From Lachnospiraceae bacterium (lineage in GTDB: Bacteria; Bacillota; Clostridia; Lachnospirales; Lachnospiraceae): 64,000 nucleotides of DNA. The notes below the pieces were generated by a model. It searched no databases and was not told the origin of the DNA. It was given only the letters and a program-made list of their open reading frames with translations. Positions within the stretch are counted from its first letter, which is position 1; every line of letters begins with the position of its first letter. A program made the position numbers and the translations under genes. The stretch spans positions 62,001 to 126,000 of the forward strand of contig JAAVHZ010000020.1 in NCBI GenBank assembly GCA_014799465.1, given 5' to 3'. Shown in pieces: positions 9,027 through 17,090 of this stretch.

Positions 9027-9444
9027 GCCAATTGTAATGGAGCATTTTTCCACAGAGCATACTTCGTTTGTTTTGGATTTTGAATTTATGAATAATATTA
9101 CAATATTGACAGGAGATTCCGGAACAGGAAAAACGGCATCCTTTTCATTTATAAAAGAGTGCATGGCATTGAATCCCGATATTGTCTGCTTAAACTATTT
9201 AGATTATCAGAAGAATATTGGTGATATTATTAGAAATACAGAAAAAAAGCTGATAGTGATTGATAATGCAGACATACTTTTGAATGATGACACAAGAAAG
9301 TACATTGCACTTGATGATAAGAATCAGTATTTGATAATTGGTAGAAATCCGAAGAATCTGTTTGTTACGAAAGAAAATTTGTTTGAACTTGTGAGTGAAA
9401 AGCAGGGGGAACAGACAGTGCTGAGGATTAAGGATTATTTGTAA
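9016..9444 (+). CDS. Minimal P-loop ATPase/GTPase-like protein
   Basis: 142 residues from ATG 9016, overlapping the previous gene by 11 bases. A clear Walker A, TGDSGTGKT, is at about residues 32-40, and a Walker B-like strand, KLIVIDNADILL, at about 76-87. The length fits only the core P-loop fold, much shorter than AAA or ABC ATPases. It ends about 80 bases before the next gene. Together with a TOPRIM-like protein in the same operon it recalls, in reduced form, nuclease/ATPase pairs such as OLD-type or PARIS-type defence systems; that parallel is inference. Confidence 0.65.
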   Translation: MKSKPIVMEHFSTEHTSFVLDFEFMNNITILTGDSGTGKTASFSFIKECMALNPDIVCLNYLDYQKNIGDIIRNTEKKLIVIDNADILLNDDTRKYIALDDKNQYLIIGRNPKNLFVTKENLFELVSEKQGEQTVLRIKDYL

Positions 9445-9522
9445 TACAGGATTGTGAAAATGCAGAAGATAAATTTGTAGACTTTGGAATAAGACATATT
9501 ATAATCCGGACAGGTGGTTTCA

Positions 9523-10518
9523 ATGGTAAAACGAAAGACAATAAGTATAATTATTATTTTGGCACTATTTGCAGTATTAGGGTCAATATATACAATAAAA
9601 TCTTTGAATGATGGATATGAATTAGAAGCAACAGAGGAAAAGGCAGAGAATCAAAGTAAAAAGGAATTTTTTACATATACGAGAAATAAATCGGATTATC
9701 AAAATATCGAAAAAAAGATAGATATGGAAAATCAGAATGATATTTTGAGTGATAAATATCATGATATAGAAAGACTCTTCAATGATGCAGGAATTTTTGA
9801 TGAAGAGTTAGAATTACATTTTACGGAAAATATGCTGGATGAATTGGTAGATATAGGGACTCCGAGAATGTCAGTTATGTCAGCATATTATATGGTAGAT
9901 GAATCTGTAATAAAGAAAAATAACGATATTGGAAGTGAAAGTATTGATGCAGCACAGATTATTCAGTTAAATGAGCAGCAGGTGGATAAATATTTTGCTG
10001 AAAAGTACTTTGGACAGAAAACCGATATTTATAAAAAGGTTTCAATTCTTAAGAAAACTGTAATGGTATGTAAAGCAGATATGGAATATGCAAGACTGTT
10101 GGTATGGTTTGACTGGGCTGATATGCCGTCTGAAAGGAATCTGGATTTTGTAAAAATAAGAGTTTATAATGGCGGTCAGTATGAGGCAGATGCTTTAGGA
10201 GATTATGGCAAGGTAACTGCAAAGCATGAATATTATAAGCTGGTAAAAGACAAAGCAGCAGGAACTGAGGGTGAAAAGAAAAAAGTATCATCTGATATAA
10301 AAGAGTCTTTGTCCGTTTATTTAAAAGATGGAGAGTATAATACATTAAATAATATGATTAAAGCAGCAGTAAATTTGGCTGATAATGAAAATGAATATGG
10401 TGAAGAGATTATAGGAGAATCGTTGTTTTTTGATTTTTATGCCAGATTAACAGGTAAAGATGTTGATATGGATTACCTTCTTGAAGTGGATCCATTATAT
10501 ATTCATGTAATGGAATAG
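9523..10518 (+). CDS. Membrane-anchored protein of unknown function, copy B
   Basis: 331 residues from ATG 9523 with ACAGGTGG upstream, exactly the arrangement of copy A at 6296. One N-terminal membrane anchor (ILALFAVLGSI shared with copy A), then an extracytoplasmic domain. The two proteins align end to end; by eye roughly three quarters of residues agree. The copies flank the RT fragment and the three-gene TOPRIM-like operon, so that unit may have arrived between them or been duplicated around. Confidence 0.7.
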   Translation: MVKRKTISIIIILALFAVLGSIYTIKSLNDGYELEATEEKAENQSKKEFFTYTRNKSDYQNIEKKIDMENQNDILSDKYHDIERLFNDAGIFDEELELHFTENMLDELVDIGTPRMSVMSAYYMVDESVIKKNNDIGSESIDAAQIIQLNEQQVDKYFAEKYFGQKTDIYKKVSILKKTVMVCKADMEYARLLVWFDWADMPSERNLDFVKIRVYNGGQYEADALGDYGKVTAKHEYYKLVKDKAAGTEGEKKKVSSDIKESLSVYLKDGEYNTLNNMIKAAVNLADNENEYGEEIIGESLFFDFYARLTGKDVDMDYLLEVDPLYIHVME

Positions 10519-10571
10519 ATAGAAGCTTTGCCGGTGAGTTAAACAAAGCAAAAAGAATCAGGAGTTAAATT

Positions 10572-10973
10572 ATGAAATGGTTAAAAAGAACTGGTTTGGT
10601 ACTATTATCCTTACCAATCATATTAATAATAATTATTATACTGTATGAGATATTTGGCATGTGCGTGAATCATATTGCCACCAAACGGCAGACAGATAGG
10701 CTGAAGATGAATCTGGAAAATGAAATTTCAGACATTAAGATTGTGAAAATATATTCAGAAACCGGAAATACATCAGGAACCGGAAATCATGTTGATTGTT
10801 TAACATCTATCATATTTTCTACAGAAATGCAGGAATTTGAAATAGAAAACAGTATGTCTGAATACTATGAATTTAATGAATGGAGTTGTTATGTAGAAAA
10901 AACAGATGATGGGAATTATTTATTTTATCTGAATACATCAGCCCCATTTAAAAATAATATAGCAGGACACTAA
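10572..10973 (+). CDS. Small membrane-anchored protein of unknown function
   Basis: 133 residues with AGGAG ten bases before the ATG. One strong hydrophobic segment at about residues 9-28 follows MKWLKR, leaving a small extracytoplasmic domain with one Cys pair (DCLTS and WSCYV). It is not similar to its neighbours and I recognise no family. It follows copy B by about 50 bases and may share its transcript. Confidence 0.55.
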   Translation: MKWLKRTGLVLLSLPIILIIIIILYEIFGMCVNHIATKRQTDRLKMNLENEISDIKIVKIYSETGNTSGTGNHVDCLTSIIFSTEMQEFEIENSMSEYYEFNEWSCYVEKTDDGNYLFYLNTSAPFKNNIAGH

Positions 10974-11035
10974 CTGTTATAAAAACAGCAGTTGAATACT
11001 GTACAGAATATTCAATAGTTAAAACAGATTAATAA

Positions 11036-11905
11036 TCAGTTTGAATGAATAGCATTATTTTTAACAAACATTACAATTGCGGTAGTACAAATGATTACAT
11101 AGCCTATAATGCTATATACATCAGGAATTTGGTCAAACATTATGAATCCCAGCATTGCCGCAAATATAATCTGAGAGTAATCATAAACGGATATTTCTCT
11201 GGCTGGTGAATGGAAGTATGCGGCAGTTATGGAGAACTGTCCACCTGATGCGGCAAGTCCTGCACCTAATAGTGACAATATCTGTGCAAACGTCATTGGA
11301 TGATAATTAAGTATCAGATATGGCAGTGTCACCAGACATGAAAATGTGGAAAAGAAGAATACAATAAAAGAACCATTCTGTCCTTTATTTCCCAACATTC
11401 TTACAAGGCAGTAGGCAAGTCCGGCACACATTCCACCTGCAAATCCTATAACTGACGGAATCAGTGCCATATTTGAAAAGGAAGGCTTAATAATGAAAAG
11501 ACTTCCGATAAATGCGGTAATTACAGCCATACCTTGAAAAAATGATAATTTTTCTTTTAAAATAATATAGGAAAATATGATTACAAAAAATGGTGACATT
11601 TTATTCAGCATGGAGGCATCTGATAATACAAGATGGTCAATGGCATAAAAGTTACACACGATTCCAAGAGTACCAAAAATGGCACGAAAAAGAAGGGGTA
11701 CAAAACACCCATTCTCTATGTGAAATCCTTCATGCTTTTTAAGTAATATTCCCAAAGCAAAAAATACGGCAACAAAATTTCTGAAAAAGCATTTCTGAAT
11801 GGAGGGAATATCTCCGGCAAGTCTTACGAAAGCATTCATAAAAGCGAAACAGAATGCTGAAAGTATAATATAAAAAATTCCTTTGTATTTAGGTTTAATA
11901 TTCAT
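11036..11905 (-). CDS. DMT-superfamily transporter (EamA)
   Basis: 289 residues, almost entirely hydrophobic, with about ten membrane segments in two repeated halves, as in EamA (RhaT/RarD-like) drug/metabolite transporters. Typical words are FAFMNAFVRLAGDIPS in the first half, AIDHLVLSDASMLNKMSPFF at the end of the third to fourth helix, and the second-half repeat near YSQIIFAAMLGFIMFDQIPD. The family moves small metabolites or amino acids outward; the substrate is not predictable. It is transcribed towards the accessory region and is not in an operon with neighbours. About 275 bases upstream hold its promoter region and the start of the next gene's leader. Confidence 0.88.
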   Translation of the reverse strand: MNIKPKYKGIFYIILSAFCFAFMNAFVRLAGDIPSIQKCFFRNFVAVFFALGILLKKHEGFHIENGCFVPLLFRAIFGTLGIVCNFYAIDHLVLSDASMLNKMSPFFVIIFSYIILKEKLSFFQGMAVITAFIGSLFIIKPSFSNMALIPSVIGFAGGMCAGLAYCLVRMLGNKGQNGSFIVFFFSTFSCLVTLPYLILNYHPMTFAQILSLLGAGLAASGGQFSITAAYFHSPAREISVYDYSQIIFAAMLGFIMFDQIPDVYSIIGYVIICTTAIVMFVKNNAIHSN

Positions 11906-12180
11906 AATCTTATTTCCTTTAATTAAAAGTCAGTACATCTTGGTTTTTGCAAATAAACATATGATAATATCTATTGTTTCTGACTATTATATACCATATT
12001 TTGGGAAATGCATCAATTATTTTGGATAAAAGAAAATTCTTTATGTGTAAAAGATTTTGTGGTATTCTATATTAGTGGGCAATGAGTTTGAAATGAAATT
12101 GAGAAATGAAATAACAGAACGATGGATTTTATGGCTGACCGTAAATCAATTTAAGAGAATCCTAATGGAGGGGAAAGTTA

Positions 12181-12561
12181 ATGTGTCAAATGTTATTGTC
12201 AATTAATCCCAAGTATGTAGCCGGTATTTTACAAGGCAAAAAATTGTATGAGTATCGAAAATTTCGTTGCCGGGCTGATGTAGATAAAATTATTATATAT
12301 GCAACTTCACCTCAAAAGCAAGTTGTAGCAGAGGCGGAAATAGAGGATATTATAGAGGATGATGTGTTAAGTGTGTGGAGGAAAACTAAAAACTATTCAG
12401 GCATTACATATGCGTTTTTTAGGAAATATTATAAGGGTAAGAAAAAAGCAGTTGCATACAGATTAAAGAATCTGGTGATATATGAGGAGCCACTAAGTTT
12501 AGAAGATATAGGAGTATCTTGTGCACCACAATCATATCGATATATTTCAACAAAGCTTTAA
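12181..12561 (+). CDS. ASCH-domain protein (PUA-like fold)
   Basis: 126 residues with TGGAGGGG before the ATG. It has the marks of the ASCH/PUA-like family: MLLSINPKYVAGILQGKK-x-YEYRKF at the start, then KIIIYATSPQKQVVAEAEIE and GITYAFFRKYYKG. Members bind RNA or modified bases, or work in nucleoside metabolism; many sit near phage or defence genes. It stands alone at the edge of a degraded mobile region. Confidence 0.8.
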   Translation: MCQMLLSINPKYVAGILQGKKLYEYRKFRCRADVDKIIIYATSPQKQVVAEAEIEDIIEDDVLSVWRKTKNYSGITYAFFRKYYKGKKKAVAYRLKNLVIYEEPLSLEDIGVSCAPQSYRYISTKL

Positions 12562-12599
12562 GAAAGACATTATTTTGTAATTAAACAATTTTAGAATAC

Positions 12600-12926
12600 C
12601 CAAAAAGTGTTTTGGAGGAATAGATAACTATTTAAAAATCAGAAAAAGGAAAAGAAGAAATATTAGCACTCTATGATAAGCAGTTGGAACGCTTAAATAT
12701 TGCTTATTTTGACAAATGGATTTCTACGTCTTTTGGTAAAACACATCTTATTTAGACATGAAATAACAGTATGAGTATGATGTTTCCGACGATGAAGAGT
12801 TTAGACAAATAAAAAGGCTTGAGATACTGATAAATACAGTGTTTCTTGAATGTAATAAAAGCGTATAAAATGTATATTTTCATGATTTTCCAATGAATGT
12901 GGAATTGTAATGGAAAAAGATTTTCT
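12600..12926 (+). other. Gene-debris region
   Basis: No intact gene. Short open stretches read like leftover protein, for example KEEILALYDKQLERLNIAYF at about 12655-12715 and SDDEEFRQIKRLEILINTVF near 12785-12845, separated by stops and frame shifts. I do not recognise the parent family. Confidence 0.35.
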
Positions 12927-12928
12927 TC

Positions 12929-12957
12929 TTGAAAAAACAAGAGGAACATGTTATATT
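12929..12957 (+). promoter_or_regulatory. Promoter of antisense RNA 1
   Basis: TTGAAA (12929-12934), a 17-bp spacer and TATATT (12952-12957). It fires towards the 3' end of the toxin gene on the other strand. Confidence 0.7.
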
Positions 12958-12963
12958 ATACAT

Positions 12964-13056
12964 ATAGAAGGAACAACCGCCCACAAGGTGGGTTGACCAA
13001 ATAATGTAGATAGAAAATCCACCCCACTACCGGTCAAAGTTTAGGGGTGGTTTTTT
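12964..13056 (+). ncRNA. Antisense antitoxin RNA 1 (type I TA)
   Basis: From the promoter at 12929 a transcript of about 93 nt would run to a terminator with arms CCACCCC (13019-13025) and GGGGTGG (13044-13050) followed by six T. It contains a second hairpin (ccgcccac...gtgggttg). The same sequence, with the same promoter spacing, recurs at 15547-15638. It converges on the small toxin gene at 13067-13156 and would overlap its mRNA 3' end, the usual layout of type I antitoxins. Confidence 0.6.
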
Positions 13057-13066
13057 CTATGTATGG

Positions 13067-13156
13067 TTACTTACAAAACGTAAAAACGAATGTAAGCAAT
13101 GCCAAAAGGAAAAGACCAAAGGTCATTAAATCCTTAAAATCAAAACGATTTTTCAT
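13067..13156 (-). CDS. Holin-like type I toxin, 29 aa
   Basis: A 29-residue peptide, MKNRFDFKDLMTFGLFLLAL followed by LTFVFTFCK, with one hydrophobic membrane helix. GGGGGTG lies about six bases upstream of this ATG on the minus strand; an ATG two codons further up (13162) sits against that site. The FDFKDLMTFGLFLLALL pattern is that of the putative holin-like toxins (Hol_Tox family) of Firmicutes, which insert into the membrane when not silenced by an antisense RNA. A second copy is at 15649-15753. Confidence 0.75.
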   Translation of the reverse strand: MKNRFDFKDLMTFGLFLLALLTFVFTFCK

Positions 13157-13331
13157 AGGCATCACCCCCATTCTGTAAAAATGAGAGGTCAGCCCACCCT
13201 GCAACACGATTGTCCTTGTGGAGTATTCTACCATAGAGCAGGAGTAAAGACAATCATAATTTGCATATAGAGGTAAGAAAAGACTATCAGCGGTTGTCGA
13301 TAGTCTTTTATGATTATGATATGCAAGGTGG

Positions 13332-14456
13332 TTACAAATTCAAATTTCCCTTAAACTCTTCTAATATCTTTTTTCTTTGTATATCTGTTTGAGCAGTATC
13401 ATATTTTTGTTGAAATTCATTACGAATTGCAGAAGTTCTTTTTTTCCAGTTTTCATATTCCAGTGTTTGTTCAGGTGTTCTCAATCCACTTTTTTTAGAT
13501 GGATACCATTTATTTCTATTTTTTAATGCGTTTAAATATGTTCTTTGTATTGGAGATTGGTTTTCTTTGTATTTCTTTTGTGAAGCAACCTGTTGACAGG
13601 TCATGTTTACACCATAAAGTTTATTAGTACAATATTTGGCTGGTTGATTAGGGTTAAACTTAAAATATTTTCCGCAATGTTGGCAACGTCTTAGAGTAAT
13701 TCCAATTTGCGCCATTTTGAAAATTTCACAGTTAAAAGCTTCTTCAATGGATTTGAATTCGTATCCATTGAGGACATGCAGATGATTTTTAATGAATTCT
13801 TGTCTTTGAGGCTCTTTTTTTGCATAGTCACAATTAGTATATGGGTCAGCATTTGGATTTTCCGGATTAAAAGGGATGCCAAATGATTCATAGTTATCAT
13901 GAATTTTTTCATATCCGCTTGGATGTATGACTATTACTTCCTTAAAATTTATAGGATGATCATCACAATAATTTAGCCTACAGATTGGAGAAAAATCTTT
14001 TATAAAATTTTTGTTGTCTATATCAAATATTTTATAGACTTTATCTCGTATCTTTTTTTGCCAATATAAATAATCATAATCATTTTTATCTTGTATTGAA
14101 TCTTTACTAAATCCGCATGAAAAAAAGAACGGTTCATAGTGAGAATGTTGCCAAACTAGAGCAGCAATAAGACCGGATATCCACCATATTTCACCATTGT
14201 CAATGTCCCAAAGATGAAGATTCGGAAAAGCTTTTTCAATTTCTAGTTCAATTTCATTTGAATCCATTTCATCAAATTTGTTTTCAAATTCTTGAATGAA
14301 TAAAATGATTTTACGCCTCAGTAAATCGTACTCGGAAAAATCACTATTAATAAAACTTAATAATGGATGGAATAAATCTACAATCATAGCATCAGAATCT
14401 GCATCATTATATTGAATTATTTTTTGATTTACAATATCAAAATTATAAAGATACAT
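13332..14456 (-). CDS. DUF6076-like protein with a zinc-finger motif
   Basis: 374 residues. The C-terminal half contains RRCQHCGKYF, then AKYCTNK and MTCQQ, a four-Cys arrangement likely to bind zinc and resembling the DUF6076 family from Firmicutes; no activity is known. The N-terminal part is acidic and helical and contains WWISGLIAALVWQH. The C-terminus is rich in Lys, Gln and Asn, which suggests nucleic-acid contact. It lies inside the degraded mobile region and is intact. Repeated TACGAACTA half-sites lie in its promoter region (see 14466-14603). Confidence 0.6.
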   Translation of the reverse strand: MYLYNFDIVNQKIIQYNDADSDAMIVDLFHPLLSFINSDFSEYDLLRRKIILFIQEFENKFDEMDSNEIELEIEKAFPNLHLWDIDNGEIWWISGLIAALVWQHSHYEPFFFSCGFSKDSIQDKNDYDYLYWQKKIRDKVYKIFDIDNKNFIKDFSPICRLNYCDDHPINFKEVIVIHPSGYEKIHDNYESFGIPFNPENPNADPYTNCDYAKKEPQRQEFIKNHLHVLNGYEFKSIEEAFNCEIFKMAQIGITLRRCQHCGKYFKFNPNQPAKYCTNKLYGVNMTCQQVASQKKYKENQSPIQRTYLNALKNRNKWYPSKKSGLRTPEQTLEYENWKKRTSAIRNEFQQKYDTAQTDIQRKKILEEFKGNLNL

Positions 14457-14465
14457 TATTTCACC

Positions 14466-14603
14466 TCAAATACGAACTATACAAAATATAAAAAATTATA
14501 TATTTCGCATAGTATCTTTATTTATCTTGTATTATAGCAAATTGAAGTATAAAATACAAGTAAATACGAACTACATATTAAAAAAAGTACATATAGTTCG
14601 CAC
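14466..14603. promoter_or_regulatory. Cluster of TACGAACTA half-sites between divergent genes
   Basis: Four related sites occur in about 135 bases between the minus-strand DUF6076-like gene and the plus-strand toxin gene: aaatacgaactatac near 14468-14482, tatttcgcatagtat at 14501-14515, aaatacgaactacatat near 14562-14578 and the inverted acatatagttcgca at 14590-14603. The last two form a wide inverted repeat. The pattern fits an operator for one repressor of both genes. Confidence 0.45.
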
Positions 14604-14622
14604 TGGAAAAGAGGGCGATACA

Positions 14623-14718
14623 ATGATGATTACATATTCTGATTTGGTACAAACTGGAATATTCATTGTTGCGCTTGTTGGATTGTGTTACACGATTTTC
14701 AAGGGAAAAAAGAAATAA
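14623..14718 (+). CDS. Holin-like type I toxin, 31 aa
   Basis: A 31-residue peptide starting MMITYSDLVQTGIFIVALVG and ending FKGKKK, with one membrane helix and a basic tail. GAGGGCG lies before the ATG (the second ATG at 14626 is also possible). This is the more usual branch of the holin-like toxin family (TYSDL-x-Q...ALVGL-x-Y). It faces a convergent antisense RNA, as do the two toxins at 13067 and 15649. Confidence 0.75.
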   Translation: MMITYSDLVQTGIFIVALVGLCYTIFKGKKK

Positions 14719-14721
14719 CCG

Positions 14722-14811
14722 CCACTACTGCAATAGCGACGGCTGACCTCGTATGAGGTATTAGCTTTGTTGTTTGAGGGGTAGAGCCGCTTCTATGGTT
14801 CTCCCTTTTCT
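14722..14811 (-). ncRNA. Antisense antitoxin RNA for toxin 14623-14718
   Basis: On the minus strand TTGAAT (14841-14846), a 17-bp spacer and TATATT (14818-14823) form a good promoter. The predicted RNA runs about 90 nt and ends in a hairpin (gccgtcgctatt with agtagtggcgg) next to the toxin stop codon, then TTATTTCTTTTTT within the toxin 3' end. Geometry matches a type I antitoxin. Confidence 0.55.
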
Positions 14812-14865
14812 ATCTACAATATAGCATGTCTGACAATGGGATTCAAGAGTTTTTTATATTTCTTC

Positions 14866-15051
14866 TCATGTATCTCTCATTACAAAAATTCCATGAAAGT
14901 CACAATTTAGAATGTCAGCAATTTGGCTTAACTCTTTTTCATTAAAATTATCACGTTTTAGTTTGTTTGATAAATTGCTTTGAGAAGTGCCAAGACTGGA
15001 AGCTGATTCCGTAATAGATATTTTCCGCTTAACTAATCATTCTTGAATACG
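14866..15051 (-). pseudogene. XRE-family repressor remnant
   Basis: The minus strand reads LVKRKISITESASSLGTSQS then NLSNKLKRDNFNEKELSQIA, a helix-turn-helix of the XRE/Cro type with its DNA-recognition helix (TSQSNLSNKLKR). The frame has a TGA before LVKRK and no start with a ribosome binding site, so it is a remnant of a mobile-element repressor. Confidence 0.6.
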
Positions 15052-15119
15052 TCCGGAATATCATGATGTTAAAGTCTCGAGTGATGGTGCAATGCAGGAA
15101 ATAAAAAATCTCATAATTG

Positions 15120-15445
15120 GGAGAAACTAAAGCGGCACGCATTGACGATTGAGGAATAGGAGGCATTTATAGCATACATGACACAATTGCCGATATATAA
15201 TCATTGGTTGCCGATATTTACCATTTTGTTAGGCACTGGATGCAGGATAGGCAAGTTAATTGGCTTGCTTTGGTGTGACTGTGATTTTGAGAATAATGTT
15301 ATTTCAATCAATCATAATTTGATTTATCACTTGCGAGATTGACGGTTACAAGGGATTTGTATTTTTGAATCGAGAGAGATATGTTCATAATTCTATGACA
15401 TTTAATAGGACATTTTTTGAATGTTGTATAAAGGTTATAAAGTGA
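15120..15445 (+). pseudogene. Tyrosine recombinase (integrase) remnant
   Basis: The frame at 15133 reads RHALTIEE, a stop, then EAFIAYMTQLPIYNHWLPIF and LLGTGCRIGKLIGLLWCDCD, the region around the first catalytic Arg of Tn916-type integrases. A second piece, DGYKGFVFLNRERYVHNS, comes from further along the same domain after a deletion. The catalytic C-terminus is missing. It marks a dead integrative element. Between here and 15505 nothing else is recognisable. Confidence 0.7.
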
Positions 15446-15511
15446 TTTTACACGGATTGCAGTTTGAAATGTGTAAAATGATGTGAAGTATCCATGATGA
15501 GATTTTGCTTA

Positions 15512-15540
15512 TTGCAAAGGTACTGGAAGTGTGCTATATT
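15512..15540 (+). promoter_or_regulatory. Promoter of antisense RNA 2
   Basis: TTGCAA (15512-15517), 17-bp spacer, TATATT (15535-15540); same spacing and -10 as the copy at 12929-12957. Confidence 0.7.
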
Positions 15541-15546
15541 AAAAAT

Positions 15547-15638
15547 ATGAAAAGGAACAACCGCTCACAAGGTGGGTTGACCAATATTAGGAATAGAAAT
15601 TCCACCCTGTCACTGGTCAAAGTTTAGGGGTGGTTTTT
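15547..15638 (+). ncRNA. Antisense antitoxin RNA 2 (type I TA)
   Basis: Nearly the same sequence as 12964-13056: ggaacaaccgctcacaaggt, a GTGGGTTGACCAA stretch, and a terminator ending aggggtggttttt. It converges with the toxin at 15649-15753. Confidence 0.6.
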
Positions 15639-15648
15639 CTGTGTATGG

Positions 15649-15753
15649 CTACTTACAAAACGTAAAAACGAATATAAGTAGTGTCATAAATAACACCGCC
15701 AAAAGGAAAAGACCAAAGGTCATTAAATCCTTAAAATCAAAACGATTTTTCAT
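15649..15753 (-). CDS. Holin-like type I toxin, 34 aa
   Basis: A 34-residue peptide that begins like the toxin at 13067-13156 (MKNRFDFKDLMTFGLFLLA) and has five extra residues in the membrane helix (VLFMTLLIFVFTFCK). GGTGGTG precedes the ATG. The downstream antisense RNA is also duplicated. The two loci are paralogous copies separated by 2.5 kb. Confidence 0.75.
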   Translation of the reverse strand: MKNRFDFKDLMTFGLFLLAVLFMTLLIFVFTFCK

Positions 15754-15856
15754 AGGAATCACCACCATTCTGTAAAAATGAGAGTAGAAAGAGATGAACA
15801 GCAAAATAACAGAATTAAGTTTTTTAATTGTATTGACTTTTTGAGTAGAGGATAAG

Positions 15857-16282
15857 ATGAAGAAAATATATTGTTATGAACCATGGTTTTTTATATTCTT
15901 TGGAATATTCCATTTACATAGGATTTGGGGACTTGTTGACAGAGAGTCTTATGCTGCATTTTGGATAAATGTAATGAAGAGCAAAGGTATATTTTACTTT
16001 GTTCTAATGGGTATATTAGCAGTATTGTGTGCTTTGGGTATTATTACATTCTTTAGGAACCTGCGTTACAATTATTGGTGGCGGTGGATATACATATTCG
16101 GCGGCAGCTATGTACTGTTTGACTTATTTGCTATAGCAACTGGATTGGAATTTTGGTACAATTTGTTACTGGCAATGTTTGATGTGACAGCACCTTATTG
16201 GAATCTGCTTTGGGGCGGATTTATTACTATGGGTGGTGCAGTGTTTGTGTTAGGTGTGTTATTGTTGATAAAAAGAAAATAA
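15857..16282 (+). CDS. Four-helix membrane protein of unknown function
   Basis: 141 residues with about four membrane segments (near residues 9-24, 46-66, 78-98 and 112-137), rich in Trp and aromatic residues at the membrane edge. The C-terminus is KRK. No motif tells a function. It stands alone between the degraded element and the convergent DNA glycosylase gene. Confidence 0.6.
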   Translation: MKKIYCYEPWFFIFFGIFHLHRIWGLVDRESYAAFWINVMKSKGIFYFVLMGILAVLCALGIITFFRNLRYNYWWRWIYIFGGSYVLFDLFAIATGLEFWYNLLLAMFDVTAPYWNLLWGGFITMGGAVFVLGVLLLIKRK

Positions 16283-16326
16283 AGTATATGTAAAGAATGA
16301 ATAACATATTCAGGATAGACTGAAAT

Positions 16327-17040
16327 TTATATTGTACTTCCCATTTTAGTATTTCTGGAAATCAGGCGTGTGCGTCCTTCTGCTTTTACCACATTTTCCA
16401 ATTCTTTCATAGCATCTTTCCCAATCCATTTTTGTGTTTTATTGCCATTTTCTATTAAGTCATGTGCTATCAGAAGAGCTTTCTCATTATAGTCAAAATC
16501 TTTTTTCCCTATTTCTCTTAATGCCCATGAAACAGCTTTTTTGATATGTTCATGTTCATTATCTGAATTATCAGATATCAATTTCAAATAAGTATCAACC
16601 GTATCGTTTGATAGCTTTTTGTCATGTATAACAGATGATGCTATCAAAGTAAAAGAAGCTCGCTTTTCGTAGACATGGGTAGAAGTAATCCATTCAAAGA
16701 TAAAATCTTTATAATCTTTCATTTTGATAATCAGGTTCTTGCACAAATGGTCACACAAATCCCATGAAATAACTCCTGCCATAAGTTTTTTAATATCCGA
16801 ATTAGTAATATCTTTATGGTTGAATAAAAGGACAGCAAGTAACTTTGCTTCATGATAACCAGTATTCCATAGCTCAAAAGCCAATTCATTAGACTTGCCT
16901 GTTTTCTTGGCAAGACTTCTTATTTGGGTTGTTGAAACACCTATGCTGTATTTTTCTGGTATTCCCATTTTCACAACATTAGCCTTATACTTTTCAGATG
17001 CTTGGGATTTTAATTCTTCAATAATTTCTTTACAATTCAT
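16327..17040 (-). CDS. DNA alkylation repair protein (AlkD-like)
   Basis: 237 residues from ATG 17040, preceded by GGAGAATGATT. The protein is a chain of HEAT-like helical repeats: EKYSIGVSTTQIRSLAKKTG at the start, ELAFELWNTGYHEAKLLAVL, ISWDLCDHLCKNLI and AVSWALREIGKK. These are the family's words, with the Trp and Asp of the AlkC/AlkD base-binding groove (SWDLCDH, SWALRE). Such enzymes remove bulky or cationic alkylated bases without base flipping. It has no operon partner. The dispersed 129-bp repeat lies directly upstream. Confidence 0.88.
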   Translation of the reverse strand: MNCKEIIEELKSQASEKYKANVVKMGIPEKYSIGVSTTQIRSLAKKTGKSNELAFELWNTGYHEAKLLAVLLFNHKDITNSDIKKLMAGVISWDLCDHLCKNLIIKMKDYKDFIFEWITSTHVYEKRASFTLIASSVIHDKKLSNDTVDTYLKLISDNSDNEHEHIKKAVSWALREIGKKDFDYNEKALLIAHDLIENGNKTQKWIGKDAMKELENVVKAEGRTRLISRNTKMGSTI

Positions 17041-17090
17041 AATCATTCTCCAATGTTTTTGACAAATATTGTATATTCTGCTTGCAGCAT

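Noticed and set aside
14466-14603. LexA boxes
   Set aside because: CGAAC half-sites are present but not in the CGAAC-N4-GTTCG arrangement; the inverted partner is over 20 bases away.
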